A stretch of 35,732 bases of DNA from contig CACYSH010000010.1 of NCBI GenBank assembly GCA_902776945.1, positions 4,580-40,311 of the forward strand. The letters are read 5' to 3'. The stretch comes from an uncultured Ruminococcus sp. (GTDB taxonomy: Bacteria > Bacillota > Clostridia > Oscillospirales > Ruminococcaceae). The notes beneath the pieces were generated by a model. That model was not told the DNA's origin, made no database searches, and worked only from the letters and a program-made list of their open reading frames with translations. The position numbers and the translations under genes are program-made. Below, piece by piece: positions 7,438 through 14,607 of the stretch. Numbering within the stretch: the first letter of the stretch is position 1; each line of letters begins with the position of its first letter.

Positions 7438-8700
7438 ATGTTTGAGAATATAAGGCTTTCGTTTCAGGGCATTTTCTCGCACAAGATACGCTCGCTGCTG
7501 ACTATGCTCGGTATCATAATCGGTATCGCGGCGATAATCGCGATAGTTTCGACGATAAAGGGTACCAACGAGCAGATAAAGAACAATCTTATCGGCTCGG
7601 GGAACAACACCGTAAAGATAAAGCTCCAGCAGGGCGATATGGAGGTAGATTTCAACTGGACGGGCGTTCCCGACGGCGTGCCTGTCATCACGGCGGAAGA
7701 AATGCAGCGCCTGAATGAGATACCCGAAGTAGAGGTATGCTCGGCGTTTCGGCTGCATACTTATGTGGACAACATTTTCTACAACGATACGATAATAGAC
7801 GCGCCCTCCGTATACGGCATTGACGAGAACTATTTCGCGACGGCAGGGTATCAGATAAGCAGAGGAAAGGGCTTTTCTCCCGAAGATTACAAGGGCTTTT
7901 CAAAGGTCTGCATAATTGACGAGACTGTGGTAAATTCGTTGTTCGGCTCGGAAGACCCCGTAGGGAAAATGATAGACATTGAGCAGGAGCCTTTCAGGAT
8001 AATAGGCGTTGCCGCCGAGACCAGCGACTTCGAGCCTGTAATAAACTCAATGGACGACTACTATATGCTGATGTATTCACGCGACAACGGCAACAAAATA
8101 TTTATCCCGAGCGAGGCATGGCCCATAATTTTTCGCTACGACGAGCCGCAGAGCGTGATAGCAAGGGCGATAAACACCGACAGCATGACGATAGTAGGCA
8201 AGACCGCCGCCGACCTTATGAACGAATATCTTACGGTAGGCGAGAAGTCCAATATTTCGTACAAGAGCGAAGACCTGTTGAAGCAGGCGCAGCAGATGCA
8301 GAACCTAAGCTCCTCGACGAACAAGATGCTGATATGGATAGCCTCTATCTCGCTGCTGGTCGGCGGTATCGGCGTTATGAACATCATGCTCGTTTCGGTA
8401 ACGGAGCGCACAAGGGAGATAGGGCTTAAAAAGGCGCTCGGAGCGCGGCGGGGCAGGATACTTTTCCAGTTCCTCACGGAAGCGTCGGTGCTTACGAGTA
8501 TCGGCGGTATAATCGGTGTGGGAGCGGGTATCGGCTTGGCGCAGATAGTCTCGAAAATGGCGGAGGTACCGGTAGCCATATCCACGCCTGCTATTGTGGT
8601 CTCGGTTGTGTTCTCAATGGCGGTGGGAATTATTTTCGGGTTCATTCCGTCGGTGAAGGCGGCAAGGCTGAATCCGATAGACGCGCTGAGATACGAGTAA
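7438..8700 (+). CDS. MacB/FtsX-type ABC transporter permease
   Basis: This 420-residue membrane protein is the last gene of the export operon. The topology is classic MacB: an N-terminal helix (about 19-41) after the SHKIRSLLTMLGIIIG motif, a large extracellular domain (about 45-285), then three C-terminal helices (about 297-322, 345-372, 384-405) and the conserved ending KAARLNPIDALRYE. TERTREIGLKKALGA is the typical coupling segment that contacts the ATPase. MacB-type permeases do not form a classical channel but transmit ATP-driven movements to the extracellular face. An AAGGGGG sequence lies 14 bases before the ATG, a longish spacing. A strong terminator follows. Confidence 0.93.
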   Translation: MFENIRLSFQGIFSHKIRSLLTMLGIIIGIAAIIAIVSTIKGTNEQIKNNLIGSGNNTVKIKLQQGDMEVDFNWTGVPDGVPVITAEEMQRLNEIPEVEVCSAFRLHTYVDNIFYNDTIIDAPSVYGIDENYFATAGYQISRGKGFSPEDYKGFSKVCIIDETVVNSLFGSEDPVGKMIDIEQEPFRIIGVAAETSDFEPVINSMDDYYMLMYSRDNGNKIFIPSEAWPIIFRYDEPQSVIARAINTDSMTIVGKTAADLMNEYLTVGEKSNISYKSEDLLKQAQQMQNLSSSTNKMLIWIASISLLVGGIGVMNIMLVSVTERTREIGLKKALGARRGRILFQFLTEASVLTSIGGIIGVGAGIGLAQIVSKMAEVPVAISTPAIVVSVVFSMAVGIIFGFIPSVKAARLNPIDALRYE

Positions 8701-8755
8701 GCTGCGGTGCGGTAAACAAGATATTTACAGTGAATATATATATGGAGAGAAAAAG

Positions 8756-8785
8756 CCGGGGAGCGTAAAGGTTCCCCGGTTTTTT
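8756..8785 (+). terminator. Rho-independent terminator of the export operon
   Basis: CCGGGGA (8756-8762) pairs with TCCCCGG (8773-8779), followed by six T residues (8780-8785). It begins 55 bases after the permease stop codon. Confidence 0.9.
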
Positions 8786-8846
8786 CAAAGCTGCGAAAAA
8801 CGCAAAGTGAAGGCGTATCAAAAGTCTTAGGAAGTTAAAAAATATC

Positions 8847-8921
8847 GCGAATGTCAGAAAACCGCGGCGGTGTGGCAGGATTTGCGGTGTAACGGGCGGG
8901 AGCAGGCTCTCACCCTACAAT
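8847..8921. repeat. Interspersed repeat, partner of 18449-18518
   Basis: This unit begins with CGAATGTC, continues through a GAAA..CG..CGGTG.GG stretch and ends in a GGGCGGGAGC...CCCTACAA palindromic end. The same ordered elements recur at 18449-18518 upstream of mutL. Read on the minus strand its end has the GTAGGG...CGCCCG boundaries of the hairpin family seen elsewhere in the window. Confidence 0.5.
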
Positions 8922-8944
8922 GCGTATTATGTGACCCAGATTTC

Positions 8945-8973
8945 ATGTAGGAGCGCACCTGCGTGTGCGCCCG
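8945..8973 (+). repeat. Palindromic hairpin repeat, copy facing right
   Basis: GCGCAC (8953-8958) pairs with GTGCGC (8965-8970) around the tip CTGCGT, within a TGTAGG...CGCCCG frame. An almost identical copy in the opposite orientation is at 9152-9180. Confidence 0.65.
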
Positions 8974-9044
8974 AAAATTGCGCTATTTATTCCTGCAAAT
9001 GAGCATTGTCGTCAATTTTCACAAAACAAGAATATCAAAAGGCT

Positions 9045-9070
9045 TGTAGGGCGGGGGCTTGCCCCCGCCG
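9045..9070 (+). repeat. Palindromic hairpin repeat with 9-bp GC stem
   Basis: GGCGGGGGC (9050-9058) and GCCCCCGCC (9061-9069) form a perfect stem with a TT loop, again preceded by TTGTAGG. No T run follows, so it is not an ordinary terminator. It lies between the two inverted copies at 8945 and 9152. Confidence 0.65.
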
Positions 9071-9151
9071 TTCTTATCGTAAGGCTTTATCTAACGATGA
9101 TTATTTATGCGATTTGATGAAAAGCGCTCATTTATAGTTTATTCCACAAAA

Positions 9152-9180
9152 CGGGCGCACACGCAGGTGCGCCCCTACAA
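9152..9180 (-). repeat. Palindromic hairpin repeat, copy facing left
   Basis: GGGCGCAC (9153-9160) pairs perfectly with GTGCGCCC (9167-9174). The reverse complement matches 8945-8973 at nearly every base, so the two form a ~235-bp inverted pair that encloses the hairpin at 9045-9070. The rest of 8701-9221 holds no supportable gene. Confidence 0.65.
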
Positions 9181-9221
9181 TATGTGTGCAGCGGCAGATT
9201 CACGGGCGAGCTGCCGTATTG

Positions 9222-10163
9222 TCAGCCGTCTGTGCCGCTGTTTTCCGTGAAATCAGTGAAAATACTCTTGCTGCTGCCCTCCGGCGAGTACTGCCAGCGG
9301 TCGATATGCCCCGAACGTATATAGTAAGTATAGGGCGGCGCGGGCAGCGACGGTTCAAGAATATCCACCACCGTAAGTTTTACCTTCATCTTTTCGGGCT
9401 TTACCGCCTTTATGTTCACGCTGACGTTCATTCCCGGCAGAAGCCCCTCACGCGGCTCCGAAAGCCCCGCAAGGTTCGGCGCAAGCTCGATGAAAACGCC
9501 GTAGCTCTCGACCGAACGCACCGTCCCCCTTACCGTCGAGCCGACCTCGAAACGGGCAGCGTTCTCCACCCATGTGCCTAAAAGCTCCTTGTGCGAAAGA
9601 CATATCCTGACGCCGTTGCGGCTCTTTACCGCCGCGAATATCTGCTGACCGTTGTAGAAACGGTCGTTCGGGTGGGAGATTCGCGACACCGAGATTGAAT
9701 CTATCGGTATCAGCGAGGAGATACCGCAGCCGATGTCCACAAACGCGCCGAACGGTTCGAGGTGCGTGACCGTCGCGGGGATAACGTCGCCGCAGCGCAG
9801 CTGCGAGATGTAGCCTTCCATGCAGCGGCGCTGCGCGTCGGCGCGGGAAAGCGTGTAAACGGGCGTTTCGCCGCTGTCGTCAACCGACATTACCGTGAAC
9901 GCCACCGGCTTGCCGACCCGCGAAAGCATGGAGATGTCCCGCGCCGTGCCGTCGGCAATGCCTAAAGCGCCTTCCGTGCGGGGTATCACCGCCTTTGCGA
10001 AGGGTATGTCGAGCCAAAGGTCGTGCGCGGGCGTGCAGACGGCGGCTCGCGCTTCAAGCACGGTCTTATGTACGCCTGCCTGCTTCATAAGCGCGGGCGA
10101 GCTGATAACGCACGAGTTTTCCTCCGATGTGATAAGTCTTCCTTCGGGATAAAAAACATTCAT
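9222..10163 (-). CDS. S1-domain RNA-binding protein (ribosomal protein S1-like)
   Basis: This 313-residue protein starts at ATG 10163-10161, chosen because AGGAGG (10177-10172) lies 8 bases upstream; a longer frame exists but has no ribosome site. Residues 121-190 form an S1 OB-fold (GDVIPATVTHLEPFGAFVDIG...), and 205-265 a second (GSTVRGTVRSVESYGVFIEL...). The N-terminal ~110 residues resemble the degenerate first S1 repeat of clostridial S1-like proteins. Such proteins bind mRNA or the 30S subunit. The Gly-Ala-Phe-Val-Asp and Gly-Val-Phe-Ile-Glu strands are diagnostic of the fold. The C-terminal ~45 residues are unstructured in appearance. It is monocistronic, divergent from a cell-wall hydrolase gene, with an 11-bp leader hairpin next to its ribosome site. 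Confidence 0.85.
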   Translation of the reverse strand: MNVFYPEGRLITSEENSCVISSPALMKQAGVHKTVLEARAAVCTPAHDLWLDIPFAKAVIPRTEGALGIADGTARDISMLSRVGKPVAFTVMSVDDSGETPVYTLSRADAQRRCMEGYISQLRCGDVIPATVTHLEPFGAFVDIGCGISSLIPIDSISVSRISHPNDRFYNGQQIFAAVKSRNGVRICLSHKELLGTWVENAARFEVGSTVRGTVRSVESYGVFIELAPNLAGLSEPREGLLPGMNVSVNIKAVKPEKMKVKLTVVDILEPSLPAPPYTYYIRSGHIDRWQYSPEGSSKSIFTDFTENSGTDG

Positions 10164-10182
10164 TTTATAAGCCTCCTGACCG

Positions 10183-10235
10183 CCGCAGAGAATCGGTAAT
10201 ATCTGTACGATAAATCGGACTGAAATTCTCTGCGG
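10183..10235 (-). promoter_or_regulatory. Leader stem-loop next to the S1 gene ribosome binding site
   Basis: CCGCAGAGAAT (10183-10193) and ATTCTCTGCGG (10225-10235) are perfectly complementary over 11 bp with a 31-base loop. In the minus-strand transcript the stem ends only five bases before AGGAGG. No T run follows, so a role in translation or mRNA stability is more likely than termination. Confidence 0.6.
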
Positions 10236-10279
10236 GTGAATATTACAATGTACTCCCGCCGTTTTGCGGGTCATGCTAC

Positions 10280-10308
10280 ATTATATTTTTGTACACCGAA
10301 TATTAGAA
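10280..10308 (-). promoter_or_regulatory. Possible promoter of the S1-domain gene
   Basis: On the minus strand TATAAT lies at 10285-10280. The hexamer 17 bases upstream (TTCTAA) is a poor -35 match, so the site rests mostly on the -10. It would give a leader of about 110 bases. Confidence 0.4.
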
Positions 10309-10408
10309 CCGAGTTAATCAACAGTTAATATTTCTTTGGCAAAGTACACAAAAACGGACAGGCACGCCCGCGATAGTATTAAATAACTCTAAATATATTT
10401 CAGAATGC

Positions 10409-10437
10409 TTGACAATCGGGGCGTATCATGATAAAAT
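10409..10437 (+). promoter_or_regulatory. Sigma-A-type promoter of the cell-wall hydrolase gene
   Basis: TTGACA (10409-10414), 17-base spacer, TAAAAT (10432-10437). Transcription would start near 10444, giving a leader of about 120 bases. Confidence 0.75.
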
Positions 10438-10440
10438 GAC

Positions 10441-10469
10441 AGAGTAAATTGTAACTTATTTGTTACTCT
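10441..10469 (+). promoter_or_regulatory. Inverted repeat at the predicted transcription start
   Basis: AGAGTAA (10441-10447) and TTACTCT (10463-10469) are perfect inverted repeats enclosing a second pair, GTAAC (10451-10455) and GTTAC (10462-10466). It overlaps or directly follows the predicted start site, a position suited to a repressor operator or a 5'-end hairpin. Confidence 0.45.
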
Positions 10470-10563
10470 TGATACCATGTGTTAAGAGACGGTTACAGAA
10501 CGGCGGCAGTCTGCATAGTGCGGCTGCGGCGGAAAGCTCTTTGATGAACGGAGGAAAACTGAA

Positions 10564-11493
10564 TTGGACTCTAAATTGTTACGGAAAATCAGAAAGGCGG
10601 TCTCCGCCTGCGCTGCTGCCGCTGTAATAATGACAGGCAGCTCGTTCGGAACATTTGCGGCGGAATTTAGTTACGGTGGCTCGGTCTCAACGTCCGTTTC
10701 CACTTCCGCTTCCGAATCGCAGGTGTCGCTGATGACCCTTCCCAAAGCATCGCTCAAAAGCGAAGCGCTGGTGTCTAACGCGACTCACCCGTTTGGCTAT
10801 CAGACAAACAGGCTCAAGGTAAGGTGGAACAAGGTAACAGGCGCTAAGAATTATCAGGTATGTATCAGGGGCGGAAAGTACAATGAATGGAAGAAGTTCA
10901 AGCTGATACCCGCGTCATGTACGTCCGTTACTATCAGCGGTCTTTCGAGGAATACCGCGTATCAGTTCAAGGTAAGAGCGGTGAACGGCAATAACTGCGG
11001 CGCTTATTCGGCGGTGCAGACGCTGCGTACTTCAAGGATAGATTTCGATGCTGACGGCTGGAAGGCTATGTGCCGGATCGTTTATCATGAGGTAGGGCAG
11101 TCTCCCGACCCGTGCTGGGACGAGCCTATCGTTCACGTTGCCGACTGCGTTATCAACAGATATGAGGCGGCGAAGTACCTTAACGATTCGCTTTGGGCTC
11201 CTTATTACAGGGGTTATAATTCCGTGCAGAGCATGATCTATCAGAGCGGCGGTTTCATGTCCGATGCCGGGCTTGCAAACGACGGCGCTACATATAATAA
11301 TGTTACCAATAAGGTAATGAACGCGGTATACGGCGCTCTTTACAGTAAGGTGACTGTCAGCAGTATCAAGCATAACAGCAATGTTTTCTATTGGCAGAAT
11401 ACCTCTTATAAGCCTTCGGGCAGTAAGGTTGCGTATGTTTATCCCATTCCGTGGGGCGGATATTTCAGTATTTGGCGCGAATACTGGGGCTGA
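10564..11493 (+). CDS. Secreted cell-wall hydrolase: fibronectin type III + SleB-like (Hydrolase_2) domain
   Basis: This 309-residue protein starts at TTG 10564 with GGAGG nine bases upstream. A Lys/Arg-rich start and a hydrophobic segment (about 12-32) with a likely cut near TFA-AE form a signal peptide. A Ser/Thr-rich spacer (35-58) leads to an FN3 domain (about 59-157; ...VRWNKVTGAKNYQV...YQFKVRAVN...). The C-terminal domain (about 165-309) resembles the SleB/CwlJ catalytic domain: MCRIVYHEVGQ with the candidate catalytic Glu176, DCVINRY, and SVQSMIYQSGGF. That family cleaves peptidoglycan glycan strands as lytic transglycosylases, in spore germination or vegetative wall turnover. FN3 probably spaces or tethers the enzyme. 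It is monocistronic; the next terminator is at 11822-11855. Confidence 0.85.
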   Translation: MDSKLLRKIRKAVSACAAAAVIMTGSSFGTFAAEFSYGGSVSTSVSTSASESQVSLMTLPKASLKSEALVSNATHPFGYQTNRLKVRWNKVTGAKNYQVCIRGGKYNEWKKFKLIPASCTSVTISGLSRNTAYQFKVRAVNGNNCGAYSAVQTLRTSRIDFDADGWKAMCRIVYHEVGQSPDPCWDEPIVHVADCVINRYEAAKYLNDSLWAPYYRGYNSVQSMIYQSGGFMSDAGLANDGATYNNVTNKVMNAVYGALYSKVTVSSIKHNSNVFYWQNTSYKPSGSKVAYVYPIPWGGYFSIWREYWG

Positions 11494-11596
11494 TAATAAA
11501 TTGACTTTGTAATGCAAAGCCTGCGACGGGCAGAGATCTCACCGAAATAGAGTAAACCACTCCCATGATTTTTCCTACCTGTGCGGCTTTTTTGCG

Positions 11597-11690
11597 AAAA
11601 TCGGCAAATTCCTTGTTTCCGCTCAATTTTGCAGAGCTATTCAATTATTTGTTTTTGTTGATCTTTCTTGAAATTGCCGATTTTAATTTT
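11597..11690 (-). mobile_element. MITE-like element, copy B (inverted relative to copy A)
   Basis: The reverse complement of this segment matches 2869-2967 through most of its length, including the interior run GAATAGCTCTGCAAAATTGA and both termini. The left terminus is shortened to AAAATCGGCAAATT, while the right terminus AAATTGCCGATTTTAATTT (11671-11689) is intact. It lies in the gene-free stretch 11494-11893. Confidence 0.7.
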
Positions 11691-11741
11691 GGTCGGATTG
11701 GCTTCTTGCTATTTCTCACGAGATTTGAACCGTTCAGTCTC

Positions 11742-11790
11742 TGTGGGAAATCCTTTCTAAGACTTTTGGTTTGTCGTTGCTTCGCGTTTT
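11742..11790 (-). repeat. Interspersed repeat containing AAAAGTCTTAG
   Basis: Read on the minus strand this stretch contains AAAAACGCGAAG and then CCAAAAGTCTTAGAAAGG. A related plus-strand segment at 8795-8837 has AAAAACGCAAAG and then TCAAAAGTCTTAGGAAG. Both lie beside palindromic or MITE-like elements, so they may be arms of a larger composite element. Similarity is partial and the boundaries are uncertain. Confidence 0.4.
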
Positions 11791-11821
11791 TATTTTTACA
11801 GTGAATAAATGATGTGAAATA

Positions 11822-11855
11822 AGAATCCCCCTCCCTGATGAGGGGGTTCTTTTTT
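11822..11855 (+). terminator. Rho-independent terminator upstream of miaB
   Basis: AGAATCCCCCTC (11822-11833) pairs with GAGGGGGTTCT (11840-11850) with one bulged T, followed by a T run. It probably ends transcripts from the cell-wall hydrolase side and insulates the miaB promoter. Confidence 0.85.
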
Positions 11856-11893
11856 GCACTCTCTTTCACATTTTGCCAAAAGCAATTATGCGG

Positions 11894-11922
11894 TTGACAA
11901 AGCGAATGATTTGTAGTATAAT
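11894..11922 (+). promoter_or_regulatory. Sigma-A-type promoter of the miaB gene
   Basis: TTGACA (11894-11899), 17-base spacer, TATAAT (11917-11922): a full consensus match. The predicted start near 11929 gives a 45-base leader. Confidence 0.85.
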
Positions 11923-11973
11923 AATAAAGAATGTGAATTTGTGCCTGTTGACCGGCAGAGGGGAGCAAACATT

Positions 11974-13362
11974 ATGTCCGAGCTATACGGCGGCGATGAA
12001 AAAAAACGCGGAGGTCTTGAATTTCTTAAACAATGGACTGCGGAAATATTGAGTAAGACCGGAGAAGCGCCCCGCTGCTTCGTTCATTCCTTCGGCTGTC
12101 AGCAAAACGTCAGCGACGGCGAAAAGCTGACAGGCGCTCTAATGCGGGCGGGCTTCGAGCCTGCCGATAATTACGAAAACGCCCGTCTGTTGATTTTCAA
12201 TACCTGCGCCGTGCGCGAAAACGCCGAAGATAAGGTTTTCAGCGTGATTGGCAGCCTTAAAGCCTTCCGCGAACAGCACCCCGATGTGTTTATCTGCGTG
12301 TGCGGGTGTATGGCACAGGAAAAAAGTGCCGCCGAAAGGCTCATGAATACCTACGGGCAGGTCGATCTCGTGTTCGGCACGTTTGTCGGCGACGAGCTTT
12401 ACGCCATGCTCGCCGAGCTTATAAAAAGCCGCCGCAGGATAATGAACATCGCGGAAAAGTACGCCGACATCGACGAGGATTTCGTTCAGCACCGCAAAAA
12501 CGGCTTTTCGGCGTTTATCCCGATAATGTACGGCTGCAATAATTTCTGCACCTACTGCATCGTGCCATACGTTCGCGGAAGAGAGCGCAGCCGCGCCCCC
12601 GAAGCTATCGAGGGCGAAGTCAGGCAGCTTGTCGCGGAGGGCTACAAGGAGATTTTCCTGCTCGGGCAGAATGTCAATTCGTACAGCTACGGTTTTCCCG
12701 CGCTGTTAAGGCGGCTGAACGCTATTGAGGGCGATTTCCGCATACGCTTTATGTCGAGCCACCCGAAGGACGCAAGCTCCGAGCTTATCGACACTATTTT
12801 AGGCTGCGAAAAGGTCTGCAAGCACCTGCACATAGCGCTGCAATCGGGCAACGACCGCATTCTTGCGGCGATGAACAGGCGCTATACGACGGCGGATTTC
12901 CTGAAAATAGTAGATTATGCAAGGGAAAAGCGCCCCAATTTTTCGTTCTCGACTGATATTATAGTGGGCTTTCCCGGTGAGACGTATGAGGAATTTTGTG
13001 ATACCAAGGAATTTGTAAAAAAGGTAAAGTTTGATAATATATATTCGTTCGTTTATTCCCGCCGCAGCGGAACGAAAGCGGCGGAGCTTCCCGACGACAT
13101 CAGCGACAAGCAGAAGGGCTTGTGGCTGCGGGAACTGCTGCTCGAAAACCGCGAGGTGCAGAGCGAGTGGATGAAGCGCTTTATCGGGCGCACCTGCCGC
13201 GTGCTTATCGACGGCAAGGGCAAGGAGCCGGATACGCTCACGGGCAAGAACGACGAGAACATCATAGTGAATCTTTCGGGCAGCGAGAGCCTTATCGGGC
13301 AGTTCGTTGATGTGAAGATAACAGGCGCTATGAACTGGGCGGTTAAGGGTGAACTGGTCTGA
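11974..13362 (+). CDS. miaB: tRNA-2-methylthio-N6-dimethylallyladenosine synthase MiaB
   Basis: This 462-residue radical-SAM enzyme adds the 2-methylthio group to i6A37 in tRNAs reading UNN codons; the i6A is made by MiaA, also encoded in this window. ATG 11974 has AGGGGAG nine bases upstream; an in-frame GTG at 11941 lacks a ribosome site. The N-terminal cluster-binding cysteines are Cys42 (SFGCQQN), Cys78 (NTCAVRE) and Cys112 (GCMAQ). The radical SAM triad is Cys188, Cys192 and Cys195 in YGCNNFCTYCIVPYVRGRE. A TRAM domain ends the protein. Length and motifs are standard. It heads a transcript that may run into the next three genes. Confidence 0.96.
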   Translation: MSELYGGDEKKRGGLEFLKQWTAEILSKTGEAPRCFVHSFGCQQNVSDGEKLTGALMRAGFEPADNYENARLLIFNTCAVRENAEDKVFSVIGSLKAFREQHPDVFICVCGCMAQEKSAAERLMNTYGQVDLVFGTFVGDELYAMLAELIKSRRRIMNIAEKYADIDEDFVQHRKNGFSAFIPIMYGCNNFCTYCIVPYVRGRERSRAPEAIEGEVRQLVAEGYKEIFLLGQNVNSYSYGFPALLRRLNAIEGDFRIRFMSSHPKDASSELIDTILGCEKVCKHLHIALQSGNDRILAAMNRRYTTADFLKIVDYAREKRPNFSFSTDIIVGFPGETYEEFCDTKEFVKKVKFDNIYSFVYSRRSGTKAAELPDDISDKQKGLWLRELLLENREVQSEWMKRFIGRTCRVLIDGKGKEPDTLTGKNDENIIVNLSGSESLIGQFVDVKITGAMNWAVKGELV

Positions 13363-13376
13363 ACGGAGGAAAAAAT

Positions 13377-14144
13377 ATGCCTTGGAATGACGATGGGCTT
13401 GTTTATCGCGTGCCGTATAAGCACGCACCAGGCGAATACGCGGTCACGGCGCTTTTTGGCGGCGCTGACAGCATGAAGGTGACTTATCTTGACTACTGCG
13501 AGATCGTCGGCAGGGCTACCGGTAAGAAGTACGGCGGCAGGGAGTACGACGATTTCCGCATTTATCATGTTGACGAAAAGAGCTTTGCGGCGATGTCGGC
13601 GGTCTACGATGAAAACGATCTGCTCAAAAACATCGGCATTTCTGGGGAGAACTCCCGTCGGCTGCTGTATATCCGCATCGACGACCCGCAGACCGCCGAA
13701 AGAATGGTGAGAAGTCTCGCGGGGAAGATAGGCAGAGACATCTGCGCGGAGCTGACCCGCAAGACCGAAAAGGCAAGGCGGCTTTTTGCCGGGTATTACT
13801 GGGACGGCGAGGGCTTTGATTATCACGTTATTTATGCGACAGAAGCGGACGTGCAGAAGGTTCGGGACGAGTACGCCAAAGAATACGGCGCGGACTATGT
13901 GGATAAATATGGCTATGGGATAAACGAACATATCGACCAAAGCGGCGAGTATTCCCACGCCGACGATAATATGATAAAGGGCGACAACGACCGCATGGCG
14001 CTGATCCTTTCGTGTATCCCGCGGGAGTTTGAGGGTGATTACTTTCGCCTTGCGGTAAGCATTCTGGACGAGTGCGTGAAGGGCGTTATCCCGCAGCTTG
14101 ACCGCACGGAGGATTTTAAGTTTATAAGCAAGCAATATGATTGA
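13377..14144 (+). CDS. Conserved-looking protein of unknown function
   Basis: A 255-residue soluble protein that I do not recognise. It has GGAGGA six bases before ATG and starts 14 bases after miaB. No signal peptide, membrane segment or metal-binding Cys pattern is visible. The composition is rich in Asp, Tyr and Arg, with a central charged helix-like stretch (about 115-150) and Tyr/Asp clusters at 150-200. Base composition matches the neighbours, and the downstream start overlaps its stop by 8 bases, so it is very probably a real translated gene. Its position between miaB and ricA interrupts a gene order usually contiguous in Firmicutes. Confidence 0.75.
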   Translation: MPWNDDGLVYRVPYKHAPGEYAVTALFGGADSMKVTYLDYCEIVGRATGKKYGGREYDDFRIYHVDEKSFAAMSAVYDENDLLKNIGISGENSRRLLYIRIDDPQTAERMVRSLAGKIGRDICAELTRKTEKARRLFAGYYWDGEGFDYHVIYATEADVQKVRDEYAKEYGADYVDKYGYGINEHIDQSGEYSHADDNMIKGDNDRMALILSCIPREFEGDYFRLAVSILDECVKGVIPQLDRTEDFKFISKQYD

Positions 14145-14607
14145 GATAAAAACAGAGCGCCTGCGGATATACCCCGCATCGCGGGAGCAAATGGAAAGCA
14201 TTATCTCCGCCGAGACCGCCGCGGAGCTTAAACAGGCGTATTCGGAAATGCTGGCGGGCTGCATAGATGATCCCGATAAGTGGGAATGGTACGCGATGTG
14301 GTTTATCGAGCTTGGGGACGGAACGCACATCGGAGACCTGTGCTTCAAGGGCTTTGCGGACGGCTCGCCCGAGATAGGCTACGGCATTCTTGACGAATAT
14401 CAGGGAAACGGCTACGCTACGGAGGCTGTAAGGGCGGCGGTGAAATGGGCGTTAAGCTCGGGTGCAAACGCAGTCGAGGCAGAGGCGGAGGAAGACAACG
14501 CGCCGTCTTTGCGGGTGCTTGAAAAATGCGGATTTGTCCCCACAGGCAAGAGGGGAGAGGAAGGGCTTCGGTTCATTGTTTCCGATATGGGAGCGGATAA
14601 AAAATGA
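14137..14607 (+). CDS. GNAT N-acetyltransferase (RimJ/RimL-like)
   Basis: A 156-residue acetyltransferase. IKTERLRIYPASREQME at the N-terminus and the acetyl-CoA-binding segment GYGILDEYQGNGYATEAVRA are typical of the RimJ/RimL (Acetyltransf_3) branch; NAPSLRVLEKCGF is the conserved C-terminal motif. Members acetylate protein N-termini, aminoglycosides or small amines, and the substrate cannot be read here. It overlaps the preceding gene by 8 bases and the following by 4 (ATGA), so the three are probably co-translated. Confidence 0.9.
   Translation: MIEIKTERLRIYPASREQMESIISAETAAELKQAYSEMLAGCIDDPDKWEWYAMWFIELGDGTHIGDLCFKGFADGSPEIGYGILDEYQGNGYATEAVRAAVKWALSSGANAVEAEAEEDNAPSLRVLEKCGFVPTGKRGEEGLRFIVSDMGADKK

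Noticed and set aside
10444-10563. c-di-AMP (ydaO-type) riboswitch in the leader of the cell-wall hydrolase
   Set aside because: Such riboswitches often precede wall hydrolases, but the conserved core segments are not visible and the leader is too short.
11941-11973. Upstream GTG as start of miaB
   Set aside because: It lies too close to the predicted transcription start with no ribosome site, while ATG 11974 has a good one and gives the normal family N-terminus.
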